A stretch of DNA of 64,000 nt from Clostridia bacterium (lineage in GTDB: Bacteria > Bacillota > Clostridia > Oscillospirales > Acutalibacteraceae). The stretch covers positions 62,001 through 126,000 of the forward strand of contig JAFXBG010000009.1 in the NCBI GenBank assembly GCA_017521925.1, written 5' to 3'. The translations under genes and the position numbers were made by a program. Positions 42,008-51,908 of the stretch are shown in pieces (within the stretch, counting starts at the first letter, position 1; the number at the start of each line of letters is the position of its first letter). The notes under the pieces were generated by a model. It was not told the origin of the DNA and made no database searches. It worked only from the letters and a program-made list of their open reading frames with translations.

Positions 42008-44002
42008 GTGAGCAATAATACAAATGAATCAGCTGTAAAAAGCAAGAAGAAGCCTCAGCAGAACCCTAAAAGCGGCAAGAAGTACAGCTCGGCTCCTGCA
42101 AAAAAGGGCAAAAAGCCAAGTTACAAGGCTTATAAGCCTAAGGCGAAGCCAAGTACAAAGCCTGCAGGAGATTTTAACCTTAAGCCTGAGGACGAATTTT
42201 TGGTAACAGACGGCAGTGACTTTTTAGGCTATAGTATGCAGGGCAAAAAAGCTCCTAAGCAGAATAAGAAGCCTCAGTATAAAAAGTCTTACAAAAATAC
42301 AAGCGGTAAAAAGAAGTTTACCGATGAATTTATAGAGAAAACAAAACCTGCGGTAAGGGTTGCCTTTTTAGGCGGACTTAATGAAATCGGCAAGAATATG
42401 ACTCTCTTTGAATGCGAGGGCGATATGGTGCTGGTGGATTGCGGTATGGCATTCCCTGACGGCGATATGCTGGGTGTTGACCTTGTAATCCCCGACTTCA
42501 CCTATGTTGAGCAGAACAAAGATAAGCTTAAGGGTATTGTAATTACTCACGCCCATGAAGATCATATAGGCGGACTTCCTTACCTTTTGGGTAAGCTTAA
42601 TGCCCCCATATATTCCTCGCCCTTGGCGGTGGGACTTATCGGCAATAAGTTAAGAGAACATTCCCTGCCTAAAAATCCCGATTTAAGAGAGGTAAAAGCA
42701 GGGCAGAGGGTTAAGCTTGGCTGTTTTGATGTTGAATTTATCCACGTTAACCACTCTATTCCCGATTCTCTTGCAATTGCTTTGCACACACCTGCAGGCA
42801 CTATTGTGCATACAGGTGACTTTAAGGTTGACTACACCCCCACAGAGGGCAAGCCTATTGACCTTAATGCCTTTGCAAGGCTTGGCGATGAAGGCGTTTT
42901 ATGCCTTATGGCGGACAGCACAAACGCATCCCGTCCGGGAAATACTCCCTCTGAAACCACAGTTATGGCAAGCTTTGACAACCTTTTCAAAGAGGCAGAG
43001 GGCAGACGTATTATTATTGCGACCTTTGCTTCAAATGTCAGCCGTGTTCAGCAGATTATAAACTGTGCAGTAAAATACGGCAGAAAGGTGGCTTTCTCGG
43101 GCAGAAGTATGCTTAATTATATGAGCGTGGCATCTGAGCTTGGCTACCTTAACATTCCCGAGGGTATTCTCATTAACATTGATATGCTTAACCGCTACAC
43201 TCAGGGCGAAATCGTGCTTATTACCACAGGCAGTCAGGGCGAGCCTATGTCGGCTTTGAGCCGTATGGCTTATTCTGACCACAGAAAGGTAAGTGTAGGC
43301 GAAGGCGATTTTATTATAATTTCTGCCAATCCTATACCGGGCAACGAGCGAACTGTAGGCAACCTGGTTGACGAGCTTCTTAAAAGAGGCTGTAAGGTTA
43401 TTTACGAGTCCATGTATGAGGTTCACGTTTCGGGTCACGCATGTCAGGAGGAGCTTAAGATTATTCAGGCATTAACAAAGCCTAAGTATTTTATCCCTGT
43501 TCACGGCGAGCAGAAGCACCTTAGAAAGCATAAGGAAATTTCAGTTGCCATGGGTACTCCTAAGGAAAATGTTTATATCGGCGACAACGGCAAGTGTGTA
43601 GAGCTTCACGAAAATTATATCAAGGAAGTAGCAAATGTTCCCGCAGGACAGGTATTTGTTGACGGCTTGGGTGTTGGTGACGTTGGAAGCATAGTGCTTC
43701 GTGACAGAAAGCACCTTGGTCAGGACGGACTTATTACCATTGTTGCATCCCTTGATGTTTACGACGGTCACGTTGTAAGCGGGCCTGATGTTGTGTCGAG
43801 AGGCTTTGTATATGTTAAGGAAAGCGAGTTTTTGCTTGATGAAGTACGAAAGCTTTCTCTTGCAATTTTAGAGGACTGTGCCGACAGACGTATTCAGGAA
43901 TGGGGTACAATCAAAAACAAGGTTAAGGACGGAGTTTCTCAGCTTATCAGCCAGAAAACAGGCAGATATCCTATGATTTTACCGATTTTAATGGAGGTTT
44001 AA
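42008..44002 (+). CDS. rnjA: Ribonuclease J with a long basic N-terminal extension (664 aa)
   Basis: The GTG start follows GGAGG by 5 bases. Residues 1 to about 115 are a Lys/Pro/Ser-rich, probably disordered extension (e.g. KSGKKYSSAPAKKGKKPSYK). The metallo-beta-lactamase core begins at VRVAFLGGLNEIGKN. The metal motif THAHEDHIGG starts near residue 180, with HTGDFKVDY and the beta-CASP domain following, and VSGHACQEEL, PVHGEQKHLRKH in the C-terminal half. Such enzymes have 5' exonuclease and endonuclease activity in mRNA decay and rRNA maturation. Normal RNase J is about 555 residues, so the extension is the unusual part and may bind RNA. Confidence 0.95.
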   Translation: MSNNTNESAVKSKKKPQQNPKSGKKYSSAPAKKGKKPSYKAYKPKAKPSTKPAGDFNLKPEDEFLVTDGSDFLGYSMQGKKAPKQNKKPQYKKSYKNTSGKKKFTDEFIEKTKPAVRVAFLGGLNEIGKNMTLFECEGDMVLVDCGMAFPDGDMLGVDLVIPDFTYVEQNKDKLKGIVITHAHEDHIGGLPYLLGKLNAPIYSSPLAVGLIGNKLREHSLPKNPDLREVKAGQRVKLGCFDVEFIHVNHSIPDSLAIALHTPAGTIVHTGDFKVDYTPTEGKPIDLNAFARLGDEGVLCLMADSTNASRPGNTPSETTVMASFDNLFKEAEGRRIIIATFASNVSRVQQIINCAVKYGRKVAFSGRSMLNYMSVASELGYLNIPEGILINIDMLNRYTQGEIVLITTGSQGEPMSALSRMAYSDHRKVSVGEGDFIIISANPIPGNERTVGNLVDELLKRGCKVIYESMYEVHVSGHACQEELKIIQALTKPKYFIPVHGEQKHLRKHKEISVAMGTPKENVYIGDNGKCVELHENYIKEVANVPAGQVFVDGLGVGDVGSIVLRDRKHLGQDGLITIVASLDVYDGHVVSGPDVVSRGFVYVKESEFLLDEVRKLSLAILEDCADRRIQEWGTIKNKVKDGVSQLISQKTGRYPMILPILMEV

Positions 44003-44029
44003 TAAACCTTTTGAAATGAGGAAAAGGTT

Positions 44030-45961
44030 ATGAAAAATAAATATGCACACACAGTGCCTTATCTGGTTCTGTTTGCAGTGGCAATGATGTTGCTTGCAAT
44101 TCCTGCTGCCTTTTACAATCTGAACCTGTTTTTCGTTCAGTGTTCTATTGCACTTGTGGCAGTTATTGCAGCAATAATACTTTACTTTTTGTTTGCACGA
44201 TATGTTCAGTTTTCGTTGCGTAATTCTCTTAAGCACGTACGCAACGCTGATACAGGATTTGCTGAAAAGCTTAATTTTCCTGTGGCTGTTGTTAATACAG
44301 AAAACGAACTTGTGTATTATAATAAGGCTTTCAAAAAGCACTTTTGCCCTGAGTCAAATCTTATGGGCATACATATTGACTACAAGTTTTTATCTGCGGA
44401 TATTGCCGATATTGTTAAGAATGAAGGCACAGCTGTTAAGTATGGCGACAAGCAGTTTACTGCTTTCGGTGCAGATACAGGTACAGGTGCGGTGCTTTAT
44501 TTCTTTGATGATACCTACTATAAAAAGGTTGATGCTGAGTATAAGGCGACCCGTCAGTCAGTGGCTATGGTAGTTTTTGATAACCGTGAGGCTTTTACGG
44601 ATGCTTTTGAAGAAGAAAGTGCCCATGTTGTATTGCAGGTTGAGGATACATTGCAGAAATGGGCGGCTGACTCAAACGCACTTTACCGCAAGCTTGCAGG
44701 TAACCGTTATATGATTATCTTTGAAGAGCGTGAGCTTAAAAAGATTATTGAAACTAAGTTTGACATCCTTGACAAAATCCACGAAATTAAAATGGGTGAG
44801 GTTGAGGCTACTGTTTCCATAGGTATCGGCAGAGGTGAAAAGAATCTTAGAAAAAGCCAGGGCTCGGCAAAACGTGCCCTTGATATGGCATTGGGACGTG
44901 GCGGAGACCAGGCGGCAATTGCCACAGGCAAGGATTTTGACTTTTACGGCGGTAAGTCCCAGGGTGTTGAAAAACAGACCAAAGTAAGAACCCGTATGAT
45001 TGCAGACTCTGTGGCAAATGCTGTGGCAGAGTGTGACAAGGTTGTTATTACAGGTCACAGATTCTCTGACCTTGACTCAATAGGTGCTTCTATAGGTATG
45101 TACAGGGCGGTTACACGCTCTTTAGGCAAAAAAGCCTGTATTGCCGTAAATTACGAAACATCTATGGCAAAGTCACTTATTGACAAATATAAGGCTGACA
45201 GGGGAGAGGGTATCTTTGTAAGTCCCCAGCAGGCTCTTACTCAGATTACACCAAAGACATTGCTTATTATTGTTGATACCCAGACTGTTAATATGCTTGA
45301 AGACAAGCGTCTTTATGAGCATTGCGGTGCTTGTATAGTAATTGACCATCATCGCCGTCAGGTTGACCATATTGATGATGCGGTAGTATTTTTAAACGAG
45401 CCAGGTGCTTCGTCGGCTTCTGAACTTTGTACAAGTATTATTGATAATTTTGAGGGTGAGCCTTTGGGCAAGCCTGAGGCAGAGGCGCTTCTTTCAGGTA
45501 TTATTCTTGACACCAAGAATTTTGTTATTAATGCAGGCTCTGCTGCTTTTGAAACTGCGGCATATCTTCGCAAAAAAGGTGCAGATACCATTGCGATACG
45601 CCAGCATTTTGCAGATTCTGTTGAGAGCTATAAGAATAAGTATCAGCTTATCTCAACTGCAAAAATTTACAAGGAATGTGCCATTGTACTGGTGCAGGAT
45701 GAAGTAAGCGACGTAAGACTTTTAGCGGCTAAGGCTGCAGATGAGCTGTTACTTATTAAGGGAGTTAAAGCTTCCTTTGTTATGTACCGCACAGAGGCAG
45801 GTACAATAAACATATCAGCCCGAAGTTTTGGTAAGCACAACGTTCAGGTTGTTATGGAAAAAATGGGTGGCGGCGGTCACCACACAATGGCAGCGGCTCA
45901 GCTTAATGAAAAATCCTTTGAAGCTGCAGTTGCTCAGCTTATAGAAGCTATTGATGCGTAA
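44030..45961 (+). CDS. gdpP: Cyclic-di-AMP phosphodiesterase GdpP
   Basis: The 643-residue protein has two N-terminal transmembrane helices (about residues 8-25 and 30-55), a PAS-like domain, a degenerate GGDEF domain (ATVSIGIGRGEKNLRKSQGS), and DHH-DHHA1 domains. The DHH part shows VITGHRFSDLDSIGASIG, VDTQTV and IVIDHHRR; DHHA1 shows MGGGGHHTMAAAQ. It hydrolyses c-di-AMP to pApA. It is followed 27 bp later by rplI and then dnaB, the usual Firmicutes order. The start has GAGGAAAAGG upstream. Confidence 0.95.
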   Translation: MKNKYAHTVPYLVLFAVAMMLLAIPAAFYNLNLFFVQCSIALVAVIAAIILYFLFARYVQFSLRNSLKHVRNADTGFAEKLNFPVAVVNTENELVYYNKAFKKHFCPESNLMGIHIDYKFLSADIADIVKNEGTAVKYGDKQFTAFGADTGTGAVLYFFDDTYYKKVDAEYKATRQSVAMVVFDNREAFTDAFEEESAHVVLQVEDTLQKWAADSNALYRKLAGNRYMIIFEERELKKIIETKFDILDKIHEIKMGEVEATVSIGIGRGEKNLRKSQGSAKRALDMALGRGGDQAAIATGKDFDFYGGKSQGVEKQTKVRTRMIADSVANAVAECDKVVITGHRFSDLDSIGASIGMYRAVTRSLGKKACIAVNYETSMAKSLIDKYKADRGEGIFVSPQQALTQITPKTLLIIVDTQTVNMLEDKRLYEHCGACIVIDHHRRQVDHIDDAVVFLNEPGASSASELCTSIIDNFEGEPLGKPEAEALLSGIILDTKNFVINAGSAAFETAAYLRKKGADTIAIRQHFADSVESYKNKYQLISTAKIYKECAIVLVQDEVSDVRLLAAKAADELLLIKGVKASFVMYRTEAGTINISARSFGKHNVQVVMEKMGGGGHHTMAAAQLNEKSFEAAVAQLIEAIDA

Positions 45962-45988
45962 TTAAAGCAAATTCAGGAGGTAATATAT

Positions 45989-46432
45989 ATGAAACTGGTT
46001 TTATTACAGGACGTTAAGTCCTTAGGCAAAAAAGGCGAGATGGTTAATGCTTCTGATGGTTATGCAAGAAATTTCCTTATTCCCAAAGGTCTTGCAAAGG
46101 AAGTTAACAACCAGGTTATGAACGAGTTCAAAAATGCAGAGAACTCTAAAAAATACAAGACAGAGCAGGAGATTGCCGCTGCAAATGCTGCCAAAGCCAA
46201 GCTGGACGGTAAGAATATTCTGATTAAGGCTAAAGCAGGACAGGGCAGTAAACTTTTCGGAAGCATTACATCAAAGGAAGTAAGTGCCGAGATTAAAAAT
46301 AAGTTTTCCCTTGATATTGATAAAAGAAAAATTTCTATGAGCGATATCAAAACAGTTGGTTCTTTCAAGGCTGAAATTAAGCTTTACACAGGTATTTCTG
46401 CTACACTTACTGTTGAGGTTGAAGCACTCTGA
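45989..46432 (+). CDS. rplI: 50S ribosomal protein L9
   Basis: The 147-residue protein starts [20 protein letters not shown] and continues [14 protein letters not shown], the L9 signature. The central helix and the C-terminal domain ([22 protein letters not shown]) are complete. CAGGAGG lies upstream. It lies between gdpP and dnaB. Confidence 0.98.
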   Translation: MKLVLLQDVKSLGKKGEMVNASDGYARNFLIPKGLAKEVNNQVMNEFKNAENSKKYKTEQEIAAANAAKAKLDGKNILIKAKAGQGSKLFGSITSKEVSAEIKNKFSLDIDKRKISMSDIKTVGSFKAEIKLYTGISATLTVEVEAL

Positions 46433-46457
46433 TTTTAATTAAAAAGGACGCATTAAA

Positions 46458-47834
46458 ATGGCAAATAATATTGTCAAAACCGAATATGACGGCTTGAATC
46501 TTCCTTATAGCCCTGAAGCTGAGCAGGCGGTGCTTGGTGCTATTATTTACGAGCCCGAGTGTTTCGGCAGGGTTGCCGAAATCCTTACAAAGCCCGACTA
46601 CTTCCATATGTCTGTGCATAGAATGATTTATTCTACTATGCTGTCTATGTTTACACAGGGTCTTTCTATTGACTTTGTTACCCTATATGAAGCATTAAAG
46701 GGTGAAAAGAATTTTGACCCTACCGAAGGTAAAATATATCTGGCGGCTCTTGTGGAGAATTGTCCCTCTATTTCTAATGTAGAGGTATATGCAAATATCG
46801 TACTCAGCAAGTATAACACCCGCATGCTTATGAATGTGGCAAGGCGTATGCTTGATGAGGCATCTTCAGGTGAGAATGATGCCGAGCTTTTGGTGGATTC
46901 TGCCGAGCAGATGATTTATGATATCCGACAGGGCAAAAGTATTCAGGGGTTAGAGAAAATCGAAGGTGTTATTTTAAAGACTTTTGACCGTTTGGATGCT
47001 CTTAATAAGGATGACGAGTCCTTGAAGCCTATGCCGTCGGGTATCGGTGAAATTGACCGCATTACTACAGGTCTTAACCGAAGTGACCTTATTATTCTTG
47101 CTGCCCGTCCCGGTATGGGTAAAACTTCATTTGCACTCAACATAGCCCGAAATGTTGCACTAAAAAGCAAAAGGACAGTTGCATTTTTCTCTTTGGAAAT
47201 GACAAAAGACCAGCTTGCAAGCCGTCTTTTATCTTCAGAGGCTCTGGTAGGCGGTACAAAGCTTAGAACAGGCAAACTAAGCGATGAAGAGTGGCAGAGA
47301 CTTATTTCTGCAGGCGATGTGCTTTCAAAGTGCGAAATGTATCTTGACGATACTCCGGGTATCAGCGTACCTGCAATGAAGGCAAAGCTCAGACGTCTTA
47401 AAAATATAGATTTGGTTGTTATTGACTACTTGCAGCTTATGTCCACAGGCAGACACACCGACAACCGAGTTCAGGAAATTTCTGAAATCACGCGAAACCT
47501 TAAGGTTCTTGCAAAGGAACTGAGCGTTCCTGTTATTTGCCTTTCACAGCTCTCACGTGCAAGTGAAAAGCGTGCTGAGGACCACCGTCCTCAGATTTCT
47601 GACCTGAGAGATTCAGGTTCTATCGAGCAGGACGCGGATATTATTCTTTTCCTTTACCGAGAGGCCTATTATGATAAGAACAAGGTAATCGGCGGTGATA
47701 ATTCTGATGTTGACCAGAACTCTGCCGAATGTCTTATTGCAAAAAACCGTCACGGCGAAACAGGTACTGTTAAGCTTCACTGGCAGGGTGAGTTTATGAG
47801 ATTTACGTCCCCGGAGCTTGGCCGTGAATACTAA
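46458..47834 (+). CDS. dnaB: Replicative DNA helicase DnaB
   Basis: The 458-residue protein has the N-terminal domain (NLPYSPEAEQAVLGAIIYEP) and the RecA-like domain with Walker A ARPGMGKTSFALNIA, FSLEMTKDQLASRL, Walker B LVVIDYLQLM and SQLSRASEKR. It is full length for the family. It unwinds DNA at the replication fork. Its end overlaps the start of tilS. Confidence 0.98.
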   Translation: MANNIVKTEYDGLNLPYSPEAEQAVLGAIIYEPECFGRVAEILTKPDYFHMSVHRMIYSTMLSMFTQGLSIDFVTLYEALKGEKNFDPTEGKIYLAALVENCPSISNVEVYANIVLSKYNTRMLMNVARRMLDEASSGENDAELLVDSAEQMIYDIRQGKSIQGLEKIEGVILKTFDRLDALNKDDESLKPMPSGIGEIDRITTGLNRSDLIILAARPGMGKTSFALNIARNVALKSKRTVAFFSLEMTKDQLASRLLSSEALVGGTKLRTGKLSDEEWQRLISAGDVLSKCEMYLDDTPGISVPAMKAKLRRLKNIDLVVIDYLQLMSTGRHTDNRVQEISEITRNLKVLAKELSVPVICLSQLSRASEKRAEDHRPQISDLRDSGSIEQDADIILFLYREAYYDKNKVIGGDNSDVDQNSAECLIAKNRHGETGTVKLHWQGEFMRFTSPELGREY

Positions 47835-49161
47835 AGTTTTAAACACCCTTAAGAGCCACAATATGCTCAGAAAAGGCGACAGGGTAATTGTTGCTTTGTC
47901 AGGCGGGGCGGATTCTGTAACCCTTCTGAGTATCCTTCTTGATTTGAAGGAAGAGCTTGGATTTGAGGTTTATGCCGCTCACGTCAATCATAACCTTCGC
48001 GGTGAAGAATCTGTACGTGATGAAGTCTTTGTTAAAAATCTCTGTGCCGAAAAAGGCGTTGAGCTTTTTCTTAAAAGTGTGGATGTAAACGCACTTTCAA
48101 ATGAAAGCGGAGAAGGCTTTGAAGCTGTGGGCAGAAGGGTCAGATATGAATTTTTCGAAGAGCTTTCAGAAAAGTATGATGCTTTTATTGCTACAGCTCA
48201 TACATTAAGCGATTCTCTGGAGACGGCTCTTCTAAATATCGCTAGAGGAGCTTCCATTTCAGGGGTTTCGGCTATTCCTTACATAAGAGGCAGAATCATA
48301 AGACCTTTACTTGACGTTACAAGGCAAGAGGTAGAGGAATACACCCGTGAAAACTATATAGCTTATGTAAACGACAGCACAAATAATGATGTTGATATCT
48401 GTAACCGCAACAGAATAAGGCACAAGGTTGTGCCTGTTCTTAAAGAGGTAAACAGTGGTGCTGAGCAGAACTTTTTAAGACTTAAGCAGAGTGTGTCCGA
48501 GGTTGAGGATTTTGTAAAAACTGAGGCACAGAAGCTTATTGTTAAAGCTGAGATAGCAACAGGCTTTAAAGTTGAGATTCTTAAAAATGCTCATCCCGCA
48601 CTTTTAAGCTATGCACTTAAGCTGATTCTTGCAGAAGCAGGAGCAGGCTTTGAATATAAACATATTGAACTTATAAAAAATATATTAAAAAACAGCGGTG
48701 CCGTTAATTTAATCGATGGATATACGGTGGTTGTCAAGCAAGGTGTATTGAGAATAACTAGGGATACCCACAATACAAATGGAGAATTCCCCTTTGAAAT
48801 AAACAGTAGATTTTCCTTTAATGGCAGACTATATTCTGTAAAAGAATTAACGGAAGAAGAAATTGTTTACAAAAAATTATCATCAAAGGTTTTAGGATAT
48901 GATAAAATCAGTACTGATGCAATTTTTCGCACACGAAAAAGCGGGGATCGGGTTAAGCTCCCCAACAGGAATTTGTCCAAAGATTTAAGAAAATTACAGA
49001 ACGAACTTAAAATTCCCTCAGAACAAAGGGACAAAATGCTTTTGCTTGTGTCAGAGGGTGAAATCCTCTGGGCAGAGGGGGCAGGCGTTTTTGGTGATGG
49101 AATGTATAAAAACGGAAAAGGTATTGTAATAGAATCAGAAAAGGAGAAGGGTTATGCATAA
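47824..49161 (+). CDS. tilS: tRNA(Ile) lysidine synthase TilS
   Basis: I chose the GTG at 47824 (445 aa) because GGAG at 47813-47816 is well spaced for it; the TTG at 47818 is too close. The PP-loop motif VALSGGADSVTLL is near residue 25, followed by HVNHNLRGEES. The C-terminal TilS domain has FRTRKSGDRVKLPNRNLSKD, then LRKLQNELKIP and LWAEGAGVF. It modifies the wobble C of tRNA-Ile(CAU). It overlaps dnaB by 11 bases and hpt by 8 bases. Confidence 0.95.
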   Translation: MNTKVLNTLKSHNMLRKGDRVIVALSGGADSVTLLSILLDLKEELGFEVYAAHVNHNLRGEESVRDEVFVKNLCAEKGVELFLKSVDVNALSNESGEGFEAVGRRVRYEFFEELSEKYDAFIATAHTLSDSLETALLNIARGASISGVSAIPYIRGRIIRPLLDVTRQEVEEYTRENYIAYVNDSTNNDVDICNRNRIRHKVVPVLKEVNSGAEQNFLRLKQSVSEVEDFVKTEAQKLIVKAEIATGFKVEILKNAHPALLSYALKLILAEAGAGFEYKHIELIKNILKNSGAVNLIDGYTVVVKQGVLRITRDTHNTNGEFPFEINSRFSFNGRLYSVKELTEEEIVYKKLSSKVLGYDKISTDAIFRTRKSGDRVKLPNRNLSKDLRKLQNELKIPSEQRDKMLLLVSEGEILWAEGAGVFGDGMYKNGKGIVIESEKEKGYA

Positions 49162-49690
49162 GGATTGCGAAAGAATTCTCATAAGTGAATCTGAAATTAA
49201 AAATATGGTGAAAAATATTGCCACAAAAATTAATAAAGATTACCAAGGCAAGGAAATTTTGCTTGTAGGGCTTTTAAAGGGCAGTGTTGTATTTATGGCT
49301 GACCTTATGAAAGAGCTTGAAGTTGACTGCAAAATCGATTTTATGTGTGTTTCAAGCTATGGTACATCTACAGAAAGCAGCGGTAGAGTTAACATTATCA
49401 AAGACGTTTCTCAGCCTGTGGAAGGTAGGGATGTACTTATTGTTGAAGATATTATCGACAGCGGTAACACACTTGCATTTATCCTTAAATATTTTGAGGC
49501 AAAGGGTGTAAATTCTGTTAAGATATGTACCCTTTTAAGTAAACCTGACAGAAGAGTGGTTGAAATCCCTGTAGACTATATCGGTGCAGAAATTCCCGAT
49601 GAGTTTGTAATCGGTTATGGTTTAGACTTCGCAGAAAATTACAGAAGTCTTCCTTATGTTGGCATACTTAAGAGATCCGTTTACTCATAA
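49154..49690 (+). CDS. hpt: Hypoxanthine phosphoribosyltransferase
   Basis: The 178-residue enzyme has the PRPP loop VLIVEDIIDSGNTL, the KGSVVFMADL segment, and the C-terminal IPDEFVIGYGLDFAENYRSL that defines the HPRT family. It recycles hypoxanthine and guanine. It lies between tilS and ftsH, a highly conserved Firmicutes order. AAAGGAGAAGG precedes the ATG. Confidence 0.97.
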   Translation: MHKDCERILISESEIKNMVKNIATKINKDYQGKEILLVGLLKGSVVFMADLMKELEVDCKIDFMCVSSYGTSTESSGRVNIIKDVSQPVEGRDVLIVEDIIDSGNTLAFILKYFEAKGVNSVKICTLLSKPDRRVVEIPVDYIGAEIPDEFVIGYGLDFAENYRSLPYVGILKRSVYS

Positions 49691-49732
49691 TTGAGTTTAA
49701 TTTTTACATAATACACTAAGGAGTGAATTGAA

Positions 49733-51736
49733 TTGCAGAATAATAACAAGAACTCAGCGTTAAAGCTTATTATCGGCATCGGTATTCCAATTCTGCTTTT
49801 TATCGGTATATGGGCATTAATGTCAGGTGCAAAAGAGCCTGAGTACAGATATTCCGATATTGTGAATTATTTCAGAACCGAGCAGGTAAGAGAGTTTACC
49901 GTTGATGTAGGTTCAGGTAAACTTAACATGAAGGTTCTGGATGAAGCAGCATCAGCAGATGAAGCTCAGAAGGAGAATAACGATCCTTACGGTGGTATCT
50001 TTAATCTTTTCGGCGGACCCGGTAACAAGGACGATGACGGATTAAAGGAAATCAGCTATACATTAGCAAGTGTAGACCTTTTCTACAATGACGTTAATGA
50101 TTATATTTTGGCTTACAATGAGGCTAATCCCGATGCTCAGCTTGAGTATGATTATACCCCCGCCAAGAACTACTCCATCTGGATAGAGCTTATTCCCATG
50201 ATTCTTCTTATTGTTGTGGGTGTGTTCTTCTGGATTGTAATTATGCGTAAGATTAACGCAGGCGGCGGTCTCGGCGGCAAGGAGATGCAGTTCGGCAAGG
50301 CTAAATTCAAGGACCAGACCGACGAAAAACGCAAGACAACATTTGAGGATGTTGCAGGTGCCGACGAAGAAAAGGAAGAGCTTGAGGAAATTGTAGAGTT
50401 TCTTAAGTCTCCTGAAAAATATAATAACTTAGGTGCAAAAATTCCCAAGGGCGTGCTTCTTGTGGGCCCTCCCGGTACAGGTAAAACCTTACTTGCACGT
50501 GCAGTTGCAGGCGAAGCAGGGGTTCCGTTCTTCTCAATTTCAGGTTCCGACTTTGTTGAGATGTTTGTCGGTGTTGGTGCATCCCGTGTAAGAGACCTTT
50601 TCCAGCACGCTAAAAAGCATTCTCCCTGTATTATCTTTATCGACGAAATTGATGCAGTGGGCAGACAGCGTGGCACAGGCCTTGGCGGCGGCCACGACGA
50701 AAGAGAGCAGACCCTTAACCAGATGCTTGTTGAAATGGACGGTTTCGGTGCAAATGAGGGCGTTATTGTTATTGCGGCTACAAACCGCCCTGACATCCTT
50801 GACCCTGCACTTTTGCGTCCCGGCAGATTTGACCGCCAGGTTATGGTAGGCTATCCTGATATTAACGGCCGTGAGGCTATCCTTAAGGTGCACGCAAGAA
50901 AGAAACCCTTAGCTCCCGACGTAAAACTTAAGACTATTGCAAAAACTACTGCAGGCTTTACAGGTGCAGACCTTGAAAATCTTCTTAACGAGGCAGCACT
51001 CTTAGCCGCAAGAAAAAATAAAAAGGCTATTACTATGGAAGAGGTAGAGGAAGCTACAATCAAGGTTGTGGTTGGTACCGAGAAAAAGTCCAGAGTAATG
51101 AACGACCACGAAAAGAAGCTGACAGCTTACCACGAAGCAGGTCACGCACTTGCTTTCTATGAGTGTGAAACTCAGGACCCCGTACACCAGATTTCAATTA
51201 TTCCTCGCGGTATGGCAGGTGGATTTACAATGCCATTGCCTACTGAAGACAGGTCTTACAGAAGTAAGAAGGAAATGGAAGAGGATATTGTGGTTTGCTT
51301 AGGCGGACGTGTTGCTGAGGCTTTGGTGCTTGGTGATATCTCCACAGGTGCAAGTAACGATATCGAAAAAGCTACTGCTACAGCACGTAATATGGTAATG
51401 AAGTACGGTATGTCTGAGTCATTAGGTCCCATTAACTACGGTGCTTCAGGCGGTGAGGTATTTATCGGTCGTGATATGGGTCAGGTCAAGGATTACTCCG
51501 AAGCTACCGCTGCCAAGATTGATGATGAGGTTCACCGCATAATCTCTGAGGGCTACAAGCGTACTGAGGATATCCTCAACAAGTATATGGATAAGCTCCA
51601 CGAGGTTGCAGCTTACCTTATGGCTCACGAAAAGATGAGCGGCGAGGACTTTGACGCTATGATGAAGGGTACTTTTGTGCCTGAGTCTGAGGCCTATGCT
51701 GAGGAAGAAGAAACCCCTGAGGGCACACAGGCTTAA
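49733..51736 (+). CDS. ftsH: ATP-dependent zinc metalloprotease FtsH
   Basis: The TTG at 49733 is the start, behind AAGGAGTG. The 667-residue protein has transmembrane helices at about residues 10-28 and 143-163 with an outside domain between them. That domain carries a Gly/Asp-rich insertion ([16 protein letters not shown]). The AAA domain shows [28 protein letters not shown] and the second region of homology [20 protein letters not shown]. The zinc site is AYHEAGHAL. It degrades membrane and regulatory proteins. Confidence 0.98.
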   Translation: MQNNNKNSALKLIIGIGIPILLFIGIWALMSGAKEPEYRYSDIVNYFRTEQVREFTVDVGSGKLNMKVLDEAASADEAQKENNDPYGGIFNLFGGPGNKDDDGLKEISYTLASVDLFYNDVNDYILAYNEANPDAQLEYDYTPAKNYSIWIELIPMILLIVVGVFFWIVIMRKINAGGGLGGKEMQFGKAKFKDQTDEKRKTTFEDVAGADEEKEELEEIVEFLKSPEKYNNLGAKIPKGVLLVGPPGTGKTLLARAVAGEAGVPFFSISGSDFVEMFVGVGASRVRDLFQHAKKHSPCIIFIDEIDAVGRQRGTGLGGGHDEREQTLNQMLVEMDGFGANEGVIVIAATNRPDILDPALLRPGRFDRQVMVGYPDINGREAILKVHARKKPLAPDVKLKTIAKTTAGFTGADLENLLNEAALLAARKNKKAITMEEVEEATIKVVVGTEKKSRVMNDHEKKLTAYHEAGHALAFYECETQDPVHQISIIPRGMAGGFTMPLPTEDRSYRSKKEMEEDIVVCLGGRVAEALVLGDISTGASNDIEKATATARNMVMKYGMSESLGPINYGASGGEVFIGRDMGQVKDYSEATAAKIDDEVHRIISEGYKRTEDILNKYMDKLHEVAAYLMAHEKMSGEDFDAMMKGTFVPESEAYAEEEETPEGTQA

Positions 51737-51758
51737 TTGTTAAAAATCAAAATAGCAA

Positions 51759-51802
51759 ACGGGTAACGTAGCGGAAAGCCACCGCCCGTTACCCGTTTTT
51801 TT
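51759..51802 (+). terminator. Terminator of the RNase J-to-ftsH gene run
   Basis: AACGGGTAACG and CGTTACCCGTT form an 11-bp stem enclosing a GC-rich loop, followed by seven T residues. It begins 23 bp after the ftsH stop codon. Confidence 0.9.
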
Positions 51803-51908
51803 GTAGTTCTAAATACTACCCGCCGTTGATGAAAGTTTATTTTATATGTAATCTTTCCAAAGGCGAAATGCCCCGCGGGTGGCTAACCCGCAGAGAGGAG
51901 TGATGCTT

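Noticed and set aside
50170..50796. Minus-strand frame of 208 codons opposite ftsH
   Set aside because: Shadow of the conserved FtsH AAA domain, with no start signals.
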